Source: Phymatolithon calcareum
Lineage: Eukaryota; Rhodophyta; Florideophyceae; Hapalidiales
Length of the DNA stretch: 64,000 nucleotides
Direction of reading: 5' to 3'
Assembly (NCBI GenBank): GCA_977006965.1
Contig: OZ345374.1
Span: 992,001-1,056,000, forward strand
The position numbers and the translations under genes were made by a program. This document shows, one piece after another, positions 20,671 through 31,723 of this stretch. Positions within the stretch are counted from its first letter, which is position 1; each line of letters opens with the position of its first letter. The notes beneath the pieces are model-generated. The model saw only the letters and a list, made by a program, of their open reading frames with translations. It was not told the DNA's origin and ran no database searches.

Positions 20671-23600
20671 GGTACGACAGCAGAGAGACGATGGATGAAG
20701 ATGTGGTCACAAGCACGCGGTTGGATGGTGACGGCGATCACACACGTATAATGCTGGGTGAACGACAAGTTTCGGGCTGAACGAGCACGGTTAGAGAACT
20801 GATGGCCTAATCGCCCACAAAAAGGCAGAGTGAGCAAAGAGAGATCTGGACACGCGGTGCAATAGGTGAACGAATGGTGAGTTGAGCGGATGGCGGACTC
20901 GCTGACCATGCGCAATTCTGATCAGTCGACGAGAAAAACGTCTAGTTATGCTTTTTAGCCCCATGCCGCCGAATTTTACAGGGCTGGAGTCCAAGTTGTT
21001 GCTACCAAATGTATCACGACGATGTGAAGCACAAGAAAGTCAGAAAAAAGGAAGCAGGAACTCTACGCCCGAGAATGATGGAGGGCGATTGATATGATTT
21101 GTTTTTTGGAATGTAAGCGCAATTCGAATAAAGTAGTGTTCAATGAAAAGGTGCACTCGTCGATCGGAGGGTAAAAACCCGTGGGCTATTACAAAACTTG
21201 TTCTGTCTCTCACAATTGTCACATACGAACAGAACTGAGTGTTGTGCAACTGCATGTATGAAGGTAACTTTACCTTCATTCATGCAGTTCGTACAGGCTT
21301 TGCGAATAGGCTGACGACTCCTCGTTCTAAGATCGATTCTCATGCATACATCACCCACACATGCAAAGCAAATGTGGTTGTCTTTAATCGACCACATTCG
21401 CTCTGAAGTTGCAATCATGTGCAGTATCATTCACTTGCCTGACAGCTTGGCCTGAACTTCAGTCGGGCAGAGCAAAGTTGTAGTTAACGGGCGATTTCGA
21501 CATCGATCTGAGTAGCACCCACAAGGCGACATGCAAGCCTGATGGTAATGTGGGAATTGCCATGTATTTCTGTAGAATAAATCGTGTGAGACGGCATGGT
21601 ATCATGATGCGGTATGTGCACAATTCGACCGTAGGTTGCAACCTGCGCTGTAATAACACTGAGCAACATGCATGTACTCTGACAAGCGAGCTACTATTAT
21701 GTTGACCGTTGCAATGGAAAGTGAGCGGGTGTAACTTTATTCCTGGCTGGGGAAGTGCATGGATAATGCCTGCGTGCGCATCTATGCTAGAATGAAGAGT
21801 GTTCCGTCTAGTAGCAAGACATGTACAAACCGGTTGTTTGAAGGAAGTGAGTAGTGTGCACTCTCCACTCGTGTACGAAGTGTGCGAGACACAACATATT
21901 GCAAGACACTTCCTGCAAGCTGTCCGATTATCGCTCAGCTTAGTTCTCCGTGTTACCCAGTCAAAAAGGACTGTGTGAAATAAGAGGGTTCTATCGTAAT
22001 GCTTTGAAGTTAAAAACCAAAAAGGGTGCAGTGGCTTCAATGCATTACGAGGAGGGTGACGAAGAATGAGTGGTCGGAGAGACGGATACGATTGGACAAC
22101 GTGTAATCTGCTCTACCCTAATTAGTGTGCAAGCTGACCTAAGCTAGGTCACTACGATATTTAACAAGATGAGTAGCGGACTGTAAAGTAGATCATTTAG
22201 CAATCGGTTCGAGGCATGGACTGGTGACTTTATTCGCTCTATTAAAATCAGATGAAGACTCCAGAAGCCCATAATATAAAATCTACGCCGATTCGTGTAG
22301 CACGTTCTCACCTCAGGTCATGATACTTCGACGGGACGGATGAGATATTTGCAACCAAGATGTTCACCCGAGATTGGTGTACCGCCCAGTGTGCAAAATT
22401 GCAACGCGATATTTTCCAAAGCCGTAGGCAACGTTGGGTTGCAGAAGTATAGAACCGATTTTTGTGAGGAACTGAAACTTCGACGCGTTATTGGTGCAAG
22501 GCTTTCACAGACGGATGGGACGGTTGCGTCGTCCCATTTGAATTGACACTAGCTGCCAATCGGTTCGCATTCTCCCGCCAGCGGGGCGTATCCCTCAAGA
22601 TCTTCTTGGTGCAGCGGCTCGCGGGATATGTCTCTGAATTTTCATGTGTCGCGTAAAAATAGATAAAAATAGACTGGGAAGGTGCGATCATCGGCTGGAG
22701 AACTTCCAATGGCCAGAGAAGGACTAAGACGGGAAGGTTGACGTTTACGAAGCGGCGGTGCGACTTTATTTTTAGTCGGGGTGTCTCCGCTCGCAGGCGC
22801 AGTCGCTGCGCGACTGTGTGCGCGAAGACAGACCACATTACAGCTACACAGCTTGACATCCGGCGATATATTTCTGGGTTGGGCCGAGAATACAGCCGGC
22901 CGGCCGAAATACCAATGAACGTTTCCGAGAAACAGCTCTACTACACCTGCTGCGGCACAGTTTACACTTTGTGACTGCGAAGAAAACGGAAACACGGATC
23001 TCCAACGATCGCTCTGCTGCGCCACAATAGCCCTTGCATCTTCGGTTGGACTGTGGACTACAATTGTGTGGTGGAAATGTAGAGGACGGCAATGTTGAGA
23101 GACTGGAACGCCCGGTCCTGCAATATGCGGCAACAATTCAGACTCGATATTACACGACTCTGAATCTGGATGTGCAGCGATCGCTTCGTTTCTTGAAAGG
23201 ACAATTGCAGGTCCATTCACTTGTGCAGCAGAAATGGTTACAATTCGTTGCGGACGTGGGCATAGGATCGCACACACTCATGCGCAGGTCTATTCCCGTG
23301 TACAGTACACCTGCATGAGGAGTATAACACAATCGAGCATATTGTGCGCTATGATTATACAGTAATACCGCACTTGCGGCAACTGCGACTATCACGCGGG
23401 TTAAAGTTCTCATTCATCGCCCGTCGCAGCTTGGCAGCGGCAGTAAAGCCTGTATTGTTCCACGCCAATCACGCCAACCACTGATATTTACACAATATTC
23501 ACGTAAGCAACGATTCTTCTCGCTCAATCCCATCTCATCGATCGAACAGTACAGTAGTTGGGCAGCACAGCAACAACAGAATCCATGTTAGATTCGAAAA

Positions 23601-24709
23601 TATAAGCCTGATCAGCAGCACTGATGAATTCCGCTGTCGACGACCAACGCAGAGCCGCTCGGGAGATCGGCGACGCGCCGTACGCAGCCCAGCGCCAGAT
23701 TTATTACTGTTGCCGGTTTATACGTTTTCGTGTGTAGTGAAACATTTCCACCGCTGCGTCCCGCATGAGGAGGAATTTTCTTCCAAAAAATCCATTCAAA
23801 ATCCAATCCAGCCTGCTCCTTCAGAAGTGCATCCCATCCGAAAATAGCCCCCGCTTCCAAGCACAATACAATACAAAATATACTGTATGGACAGACACAC
23901 AGCAACCGTTGCGCGCGCAGACGAAGCGAGCAATAGCTTCGACATGCGCGGCAACTGGCCCCCCTGTTTCTTCAGTGTAATCAGAATTTGTAGTCTAAAT
24001 CCTATTCCCATTCCCTGCCCAGACTTTCCCTGCCTGCTTGCCCTTCGACCCCTCCAACCAACTTGCAACGGATGTGAATGTGCGCCCATATCTTCCCGGC
24101 CTCGCATTATTGGCCACAGCGTCGCAACATGGCAATCGGTACGGAATTCAACACACCGCCCTCCATGCACTTACTACGCTGTTCACTTTCCGATCTCGAG
24201 CAGCATTACAGCGCTTTCATACCACAATTCAGAACGAGCATTATCATACCGTCAGTACAAGAGACGCGGCAACGTTCAATCAGAGCAACGAATGAGAATA
24301 ACGCCTGTCTGACCTCAACTGGCATAATCTATACGCGCCGTTGCGGACACGACTGACCGCTGTCTGAGCCCTGTATGAAGGCATTCACACCAAATGGAAC
24401 GACATCCAATAGCCACACACGATTTCCGCAGCGTCTCTTCCGACAGCTTAGGATCCGCACGCCGGCGCTGCGTCTCAACGTCGCTACTTAACGTCCGCCC
24501 GCTCTTGCGTACCCATCTATCTCCCCTCCGGCTCGCACATAACATAGTACGCACATCCGTATTCACAACCCTTTCCGTCCGCCCGCCCGCCGTATCCCTA
24601 ATTTCCCCCGCCCGACAATCCGTGAACGTTTGCACTGCAGTAGTACCCCCGCCCGCTTCACGACGAACACCTCCACAACGGTGAACGAGCGAGGGAAGGA
24701 AGGATCACG
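20671..24709. other. Mostly non-coding stretch
   Basis: I find no supportable gene. A minus-strand frame at 21140-21430 has three CX2C pairs and could be a zinc-binding remnant, but a 20-bp hairpin lies inside it. The 193- and 211-codon minus frames at 21459-22040 and 22642-23277 lack recognisable content, and the latter starts at GTG. Confidence 0.3.
21248..21289. repeat. 20-bp hairpin, 2-nt loop
   Basis: AACTGCATGTATGAAGGTAA, then CT, then its reverse complement with one mismatch. Confidence 0.9.
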
Positions 24710-25132
24710 ATGATGCTCGTACAAACACTGTCTGAAAGCCCGTGGCTGCAAGAAATACGGTGCGAATTCTGCGTATGCGGTCGCTGCACGGAACGGTTGC
24801 ACGCGCGAGCAAGCGACCTGCGAACACTCGCGAAGAGATTAAGTGCCGCCTCGTTCCGCGCAAGAGAGGCATCGCATCTGCGGCGCGCGGCGTCGTACGC
24901 GGCGCAGTCGCGAGCCGCGCGGCTGGAGGCGCGACAATGTGAACGATTGGCGGAAGCGCCGCGTTCACCGGCGCTGGCAAGATTCACTGCCGTGCTGGCA
25001 GGGTTGGTGAACGTTGTGGTAACGCCGGAGTGTACAAGATTGCCGCAAAAGTGGCCGAAGCAATTCGTGCGCATCAAGCCAGCATTGGGGACACAATGTT
25101 CTGACTCGGAATCGGAGGTGGATGGCCTGTAA
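24710..25132 (+). CDS. Cys/Arg/Ala-rich small protein, family member 3 (140 aa)
   Basis: This is the best-preserved member of the local family. It begins with two ATG codons at 24710; the broken copy at 20670 also starts with two. The protein has a cysteine pair motif C-V-C-G-R-C near residues 22-27, then a continuous Arg/Ala-rich helix with LAKRLSAASFRAREASHLRR and AARLEARQCE. The conserved block TPECTRLPQKWPKQF follows, and the tail is acidic (SDSESEVDG). It is GC-rich relative to its flanks. The role is unknown; the cysteines plus long basic helix would suit a nucleic-acid or protein-binding adaptor, which is speculation. Confidence 0.65.
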   Translation: MMLVQTLSESPWLQEIRCEFCVCGRCTERLHARASDLRTLAKRLSAASFRAREASHLRRAASYAAQSRAARLEARQCERLAEAPRSPALARFTAVLAGLVNVVVTPECTRLPQKWPKQFVRIKPALGTQCSDSESEVDGL

Positions 25133-28062
25133 CTCGAGACGCTGTAGTTGATTAGGGTTGTTTTTAGAATTCGAAATGTCTGTATATGCCGACAAACATG
25201 TAAATATATTCCTCTTGTTTAAGACTTGTACTTTCATGACCAAGGGTGATGTTCGCTGCGCATGGACATCCTTCTGTGAGCTTTAACTCATGTGGCGAAC
25301 ATCGCGGCTCTTTTGAATTTGCGCGTTTTCTCTCCATCACGGTTCCCGACGTAAGGGTAGCAGTGGCCGAATGACCAAAAGAGGACTAATGATTTGGTTA
25401 CTTGGAGACACGCTCCATGTGCGAAACAATCTCGTGCGCATTAGTCAAATGTCGAAACATACGCACATGCAGGGATTACGTTGTGCCATTGTGCTCCCGA
25501 TTTAGTTCTAATTCATTTACATGTCATTCTTGTCAATCGGCATCTCTAATTTACACTCTCAATACCCATTCTCCGCTCCTTCACCTTCGCCAATTTACAC
25601 TTCCACATGATCAGCCTGGCGGTGACGTTGTGAACCAGGAACGTACCCGCGGACGGTTGAGAGCGTCCAGGCTGTCCATGCAAGAATGGTTAACCCGAAC
25701 ACGCACGTTGGGTATCATCATACATGAAGCATTCCTTCGCAGCTTTCCCACCGCATCTTGTCACTTGTCTATCAAATCTACCAATCATAACCGTTCCTCA
25801 AAATCTGTCAATTGCGTCGTATCATACGCTGTCCGAGACACGCATGTCGATGTCGCGTTGCCCATACATTGTCAGCAGAAGCCTTGCCGTTGCATCCCGT
25901 TTGTCATCCTGGAACATCAATTCGACGGTCAGCGCGTCTGCCGGACAACAGCACTGCATAACACAAACTCTGCCACTCTCATTTTTCTGCCGACGTCTCA
26001 AGATTTATCGTTTGTGTTAGGTGCAGTGCTACACCGAACATACTAGAGGCGCTGTCTGAACACAATCATCGTCCTTACCATGGCAACGGTGATCGTGTTT
26101 AATCTAAAATTTATGGGAAGCAAATCACGGCTACAAAGCTGTACAGTACAACGCCAGCACGGCAACAGTGCTGGAGCTCCCGCTCTCGTCCCCGTTGCAT
26201 CCTTTTCCTTCCACTATATTTCTCTCCACGAAGACAGCATAATTTGAAATTTTGTCTGTCCCAACCTCCCGCCGGTCCTTGCTTCAGCACCCACATCTAC
26301 GAAAGTGCCGCAACGCTGTGCATTTTCAACGTGCCATTTCACCGCAAGGACACACGACCGTGCATCTAACGGTCTCGTCCACAACTCAATACATCCGCGG
26401 AACAGATCATATTCACGAGAATGTTGCGTGAAGACAATAAGAAATGCCGTTGAGCAGGCTTTCACACACCTACTTGTAGTCCCGTTGCATTCCTATACCT
26501 GTTCTGATCCGATTCCGTGAAGACTCGCATTCGGGAAAATGCGGACGCACGTGATGCCGTAAAGCGGATTAGTCCTTCCGTGCCGCGTTCCGGCATGGGT
26601 GTCTCTGAATACTAGTCGCACACGTACGCCAACGTCGTGTACACTCATGGCCGTGTTGTGGGTTGCCATTTATGTTACTGCATTGTGACCAACGGAAATC
26701 ACAGTACAGCTGTACTACTCTGGATGTAAGAATGCGCTTGCCAACACGGTCCATGGTCCTTTTCGAACTTGGTGCGGTTCATGATTTCATCGCATCAACG
26801 GCGACACCGCAGAGCAGATTCGTTATCCCCACGGAAACGAAGCATGCTACATTCTTTGAAACGGCAGCATGTTTGTAACTATCCTCATGCATCTCACTAG
26901 GATGCACGCATCACATTTTTTGGCGACAGTCCTGCACACTGAGCTTTCGCGTCGCCTTTTTTCCTTTCAACCTTCGGTCAATCACGGAGCTCCATCGGGA
27001 GGAGCCAGTTCTGCTTGTGCTGCGGGGCTGTGAAGCTTCAAAAAGATTTTGAAAGGATGCTCAACAGTGCATCAAATTGATTCTGTGTATTCTGATAATA
27101 ATATTATTCCCTGGACGCGCTTTAATGCGACCGTGGCACGAAGCAGAGTTAGCGGGAGCCTCGGACTGCAAGTAGATTCCCGGGTGACTTGGACGGAGCC
27201 GTGATTAGTGAGTCATGTGCAAATGCGGCGATGGATCTTGATCTGCATCCTCCAAGCACGGCATCAAGTAGTAGTTCCCCGAACTCGTTGCCAACGGACT
27301 CTTTTAAAATAAGTCCCATGACCATTCTGATTGACAACTGAGCCAAGTCACATCACCACATGATATGGTCGGCATTTTCTCCTCTCGTCGCTTAGTCTAA
27401 GAGGCGAACAGAACTTCGTCTGATTCTGATCAGGTGGTTGTATTACATATGCTTGCTTTGATTGGAGAAGGAAATCTTTGGCGTTTTCTTAGCAACCTGG
27501 GAACACAAGATGAAAAAGTACATCACTCACAAATCGAGATAAGATCTTGGTAAGTTTTTTCGTGCTATTGGAGGACTAGGAAATTTGACGAAGAAGAGAC
27601 GGAGAGAGAACCATTTTTTTCAACAAATTCACGCCACCACAGACTTCAACTTTTACTTAATATTTTAATTGAGCTTCCCCCGTCTCTTGTTTGGATTTTC
27701 GGTCCAAAGAGAGCTGCGGGGAGCATAATGATATTGGTGCGCAAGCCGTAGTAAAACACGCTTATGATAGAATACTGGGGAAGAAACGTATGCCCTTGAA
27801 ATGCTTCCAGCTCCACGAGCGAAAATGGCTTGAATCGAGGAGATATCGACGATACAGTACTGTATCGACAGAGTGGACGGGACAGTTAAGAAAGAGTTCG
27901 TGGACGGAATAGTTTCTACACAATAACCTTGTTTTTGGCGTACAGCTTGACACCCGGCGAATATTGTTGCATACTGTAGTGGACTACACAGTTTGCGGCA
28001 GTGCATCTTCCAGAGATTGTTGCTCCCCAACGCCGGACAAACAATTGATGACGAGGATTGCT
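25133..28062. other. Long non-coding stretch
   Basis: No gene is recognised. The plus frame at 25402-26046 starts on TTG and has no domain signature. Confidence 0.35.
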
Positions 28063-29165
28063 TTATTCCCCTGAGAGGCTAGCGCGTCTAGAAGGCTTCA
28101 TTTGATTCCGCTTGCTGAGGTCGCAGTGGTTTGTTATAGCCGATTCGATATCTTGGTTTGGTATATCACCAAGGAGAGAGGCGTATGTTCCGGGTACGCA
28201 TTGTATTAGTATCCTGCGAAGGAGCCTAGTCTCATCTATGCGTAGAACATATCCTAGCCATCCCCAGCGATGGTCCTTAATCCATTGTATCACCGGCATT
28301 GAGGGCTCTCTTGCTTCTTCGGCTATCGTTCTTTTAGTCATAGCGGCCAGCATCTTCGATACGGTACCGTTAAGTTTTTTCAGGATTGGTTTTGTAAGAT
28401 TCCAGGATTCACATCCGCATATCAGAGTCGAGACGATCGAGGCTCTCCAGAAGCGTAAGCGGAGCGGCAGCGGTAGTGACGTGCTCGTGAATAGTCGATA
28501 GAGACTTTTGAAACGTGATTTGGCAATTTTGATACGATAGGAAACGGGGCGTCATAGAGTCTGGTGCTCCTGATTGCATTGTTCTCAAGTACTTGAAATC
28601 CACTATATTGTCAAGCGTTTCAGCTCCTATTTTCTCCTTTTCCATTTCATTCATTAGCTCATCTTGTATCTTACGACGAACATTCTTGTCTGCCGAGGAT
28701 CCGTACTTGCTGGGAACCCTCGGCTTTGGTACCGATATGACACCCCATTCTTCTTGGTCAAGGCAAAGCGCGTCGCGCTCTTCCTGGTCAAAGTACTCTA
28801 CTGTTACTTTTTTCTCTGCCCGGATATTCCTTGGGACATGACAAACATGCAAAGCGAAACGCCCCTTCTCCTGTTTGTGTAAGGCTAGAAATATTCCGAT
28901 AGATGGGAATCCGTACTCATCGACGGCTTCGACGCTGGGGATTGCGCGACAGTGAATGCGTTCGTGGGTTTCCAGGTATGAACTGTATGGAAAAGCTCTG
29001 GGGCAGCTTCCGCACGTTAACTCAAACTCCATTTTTTCTATATCCTGCTCAGTAGTGCCGGATACAAAGCTCAGACAGACAATTGGATCTTCAGTGTTTT
29101 CGATACTCCTCCAACGTCTTTGTTTACCCGGAAACCTCTTTGAATTGCCATTTTTTTCTAGTGTA
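28063..29165 (-). pseudogene. LINE (non-LTR retrotransposon) 3' fragment
   Basis: The minus strand encodes the C-terminal part of a LINE ORF2-like protein in two frames. The upstream frame (about 29165 down to 28409) carries a C2H2 finger, CGSCPRAF then HERIHC (CX2C-X12-HX3H). Further on is the phrase VDFKYLRTMQ, close to the usual DNFKYLG motif after the RT domain. After a frameshift near 28445 the second frame gives STLICGCESWNL, TIAEEAREPSMPV and WLGYVLRIDETRLLRR, matching the familiar YGCESW and RLRWLGHVLRMD motifs. The RT catalytic core is missing, so this is a dead 5'-truncated copy. Confidence 0.75.
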
Positions 29166-29255
29166 GCAATACAGGAATTCGTTGGGGAAAGTTGTCTTTG
29201 CCCGGGAACTTCGCATACGTGAAGGTCGAATATAGTACGTGAAGATTCAAATCAA

Positions 29256-29698
29256 GTGGTCAGCGGAAACTCGAATTCGAAGAGGAAATACCAGATTGCT
29301 ACTGCAGGCCATAATGTCTGTGTCCCAATATATTTCCTCTGCAGAACAGTGCTCGTCTTCTCGTGTACAACCAAGGTTGAGTATGATAGTACGTTTATAT
29401 TGGTAAGACCAATTGCCGACGAGTCTAGGGACCCCACTATCGATGTGGTATTGTGCGCCAGAGACATACGATGGAGGTGGCTTGGACACATCCATAGGAT
29501 GGACGAAAGTCGCTTGATTCGTCAAGTGCTACTTCACTGCGTCCGAGCAACCCCAGAGTCAATCTTTGGCACGTCCCGGACCACGACATGCAAGCAGCAG
29601 TCAAACTCGCAGCAAATAGACTAGAATGGAAGAAGCTTAGGCCCTCAAAGTGTTGCTAGCCCCACAAGGGAATACGCAAAATGAATGAATGAATGACA
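29256..29698 (+). pseudogene. Second LINE 3' fragment, opposite strand
   Basis: A plus-strand frame contains RWRWLGHIHRMDESRLIRQV, again the WLGHVLRMD motif at the end of LINE ORF2. It is preceded by a diverged IADESRDPTIDVV segment equivalent to IAEEAREPSMPVI in the minus-strand fragment. About 60 bp after the frame comes a short (ATGA)n tail at 29683-29698, a typical LINE 3' end. The two LINE fragments lie back to back with their 3' ends pointing outward. Both contain the same region, so they are separate insertions rather than one inverted copy. Confidence 0.6.
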
Positions 29699-30718
29699 AT
29701 ACGTTTGGCTAAAGGTGGCTATTTAGTGAGATTTCCCCACTTTTTCTGGTCATGTCGTAAGTTTCTTATGTCATACTGTATAGCGTAGCTCGCGCTAGAG
29801 AGAGGAAAAACTAACCAACAAGAACACGCACTCACAACACATAGGTGAGGACATTAAGCGTTCTTACGGGCACACTTTTCCCAATAAAAGAATCCGTACA
29901 GACGACTTTGCTGTGCGGGGGTGCCCTCCCGTGTGCTTTCTCGACACACATAACGGCGCGGTTACAACCTCGCTCGTTACTCTAGTCCTACTCTTGTAGA
30001 CAAGATATTTTCACACTGATCGGAGATGAAATTTTTTTTTGAAAGTAGAGTTTTTCCAATTACAGGAGGATTATGAAATTTTCAGTCCACGTTTTAGCGG
30101 TCCAAGTTCTCTTCAGCTCACGATACTTACGTAAGGAAGCTGTTCTTCGCCCGCGTGTCAAATAGAATGATGCGTTATTGAGGACAAGCTCATGCAATGT
30201 GGCTCATTCTTTCTTTACTCAGGGCTGTGCTTGATCTGTGTCATTGCAAGGCGTAGCTTCAGCAAGCTTCACTCAACCCAGCATAAATGATACTGCCATC
30301 TCACCCGCCTTTTTCACGCTGTTATACATCGCCAAAACTTAATCTACGGCTTGCTTAGCGTGTAAGAGCTGGTCCAGTCTCAGGTGATCAATGACATATC
30401 CTACACTGGGAAACAGGTTTACCGTATGCGAATTAATTTTGCATGTGAATAGTGAAAACTGCAGTAGAATGTTTCGCCACTTCAGGAAATCTAGCGGACA
30501 CTTGCCTGGGGCTGCAGACTCGATAGTGCCTCACAGGCGGAAACTTCCAGTGTTTGGTTCACTCCGAATAAACACGAATAGTCAATCTCAGCTTGTGACA
30601 CGCTGACAGCAGTCGCGGTGACACTAATAGGAAGGAACGTGAAATAATAAGCAGCACAATCCTTCTGCACGTTGATCCGGCATACCGTCGCTGAGCTCTG
30701 CAAAAAAAAGTTCGTGTT
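29699..30718. other. Non-coding stretch
   Basis: No gene or repeat is recognised. Confidence 0.35.
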
Positions 30719-31723
30719 TCAAACGCGTGTGTACCCATCTCTCTTGCATGGCGTCACCCGCCAATAACGACTGGTTGTGCGGCCTTGAACATTGGATAAG
30801 TCCGACGCAGCCGGAGCGCAGCAATCCATGGTACTAGTGATGTAGCCTCCGCGAAAGGTGCCCTCATCGCTCTCATCGTCGTTTCGCTGGAGACCAGTGA
30901 TCTTGTACAACTCGGGAGGGCATGGGATTCTGTATCCTCTGTTGATTGTTGGATTACCACCCCCTTATTCGCGTATGTACCAGTCGAAGGCCGTCTTGCA
31001 CATCTCCTGTACATTCTCTTCGAATTCCTGGTTCACATGCTCATCTACCGGCCACTTCGGAAGGCTGCTGCAGTTGCTGGACTTTTTGATTCCGCCACAA
31101 CGGTCACCCCAATCGCTAGTCACAGAGTTAAACTGTGCCAATGGGCTCTTTTGTGTACCGGGCACATATATGGGTTCAAGCTCTTTTGCCTTTCCCTGTG
31201 ATGTACAGGGCGCAGAAGTATTCTTTGTGTTGTCCAAAGGTCTTGCACATCCGTTATAAACCCTGAAACCTCCTCCGCCCATTTGCTGTGTTGAATGAAT
31301 ACAAAAAGAAAGGTGTTAGTATCAGAAAGCACGCATTTGGACGTTCAGTCTGAAGATATCGACGTTGTTCTGGGAAGAATATCGTAGCATGAAACTTACG
31401 ATGTCAAACTGGTTGCTTCGAATGTCACCGCCTTGATTAGTAACCTGGACAATGACCGGATAGTCGGGGCTATTGTCACGGATGAGCTCGTAACACTTGC
31501 CAAAGTTATCAGTGTTGGGACCGAATGATCCAACGCCAAAGATCACACTCTTCCCTGTTCTGCTCTTGTATACTCCTTGAGCTCGTCGCATGGCCATAGA
31601 TCCCACAGTCCAGTCCAAACACATGTATTGATTGCCGCCGAAGCAGACGTTTGCTTGTACAGAGGTCATGGCGAGGATGGTTACCAGGGAAACAAGCAGC
31701 CTTATTTTTCCAACTTCCGCCAT
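30719..31723 (-). pseudogene. GH45 endoglucanase-like secreted protein with in-frame stop
   Basis: Exon 1 (31723-31400) starts with an ATG and a signal peptide ending near SVQA. It continues to NQYMCLDW, GKCYELI, then QVTNQGGDIRSNQFDI. A 114-bp GT-AG intron (31399-31286) follows. Exon 2 resumes QMGGGGFRVYNGC, CGGIKKSSNCSSLP and CKTAFDWYIRE. These match the GH45 landmarks CYELTF, GGDLGSNHFD-PGGGVGIF-GC, YGG-S-C-LP and FDWF. A TAA codon (30967-30965) interrupts the frame, which then continues with GYRIPCPPELYKITGLQRND, matching the GH45 end (VTCPAEL--SGC-R). The acid Asp of SNQFD is present. The usual N-terminal YWDCCKPSC motif is absent there, but STMDCCAPA appears near the C-terminus. The in-frame stop suggests a recent pseudogene unless read through. 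Confidence 0.75.
31286..31399 (-). other. Spliceosomal intron of the GH45-like gene
   Basis: The donor is ATC|GTAAGT and the acceptor is CACAG|CAAATG, phase 0. Splicing joins SNQFDI to QMGGGG, restoring the GH45 motif exactly. Read-through of the intron would lose it and meet a stop. Confidence 0.85.

Noticed and set aside
21459-22040. 193-codon minus-strand frame
   Set aside because: It has no ordered motif, scattered cysteines only, and no paralogue or signal peptide; chance cannot be excluded.
22642-23277. 211-codon minus-strand frame
   Set aside because: It starts on GTG, has no domain or compositional signature, and overlaps other long frames in GC-rich sequence.
25402-26046. 214-codon plus-strand frame
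   Set aside because: It starts on TTG, the first ATG is internal, and nothing in the translation is recognisable.
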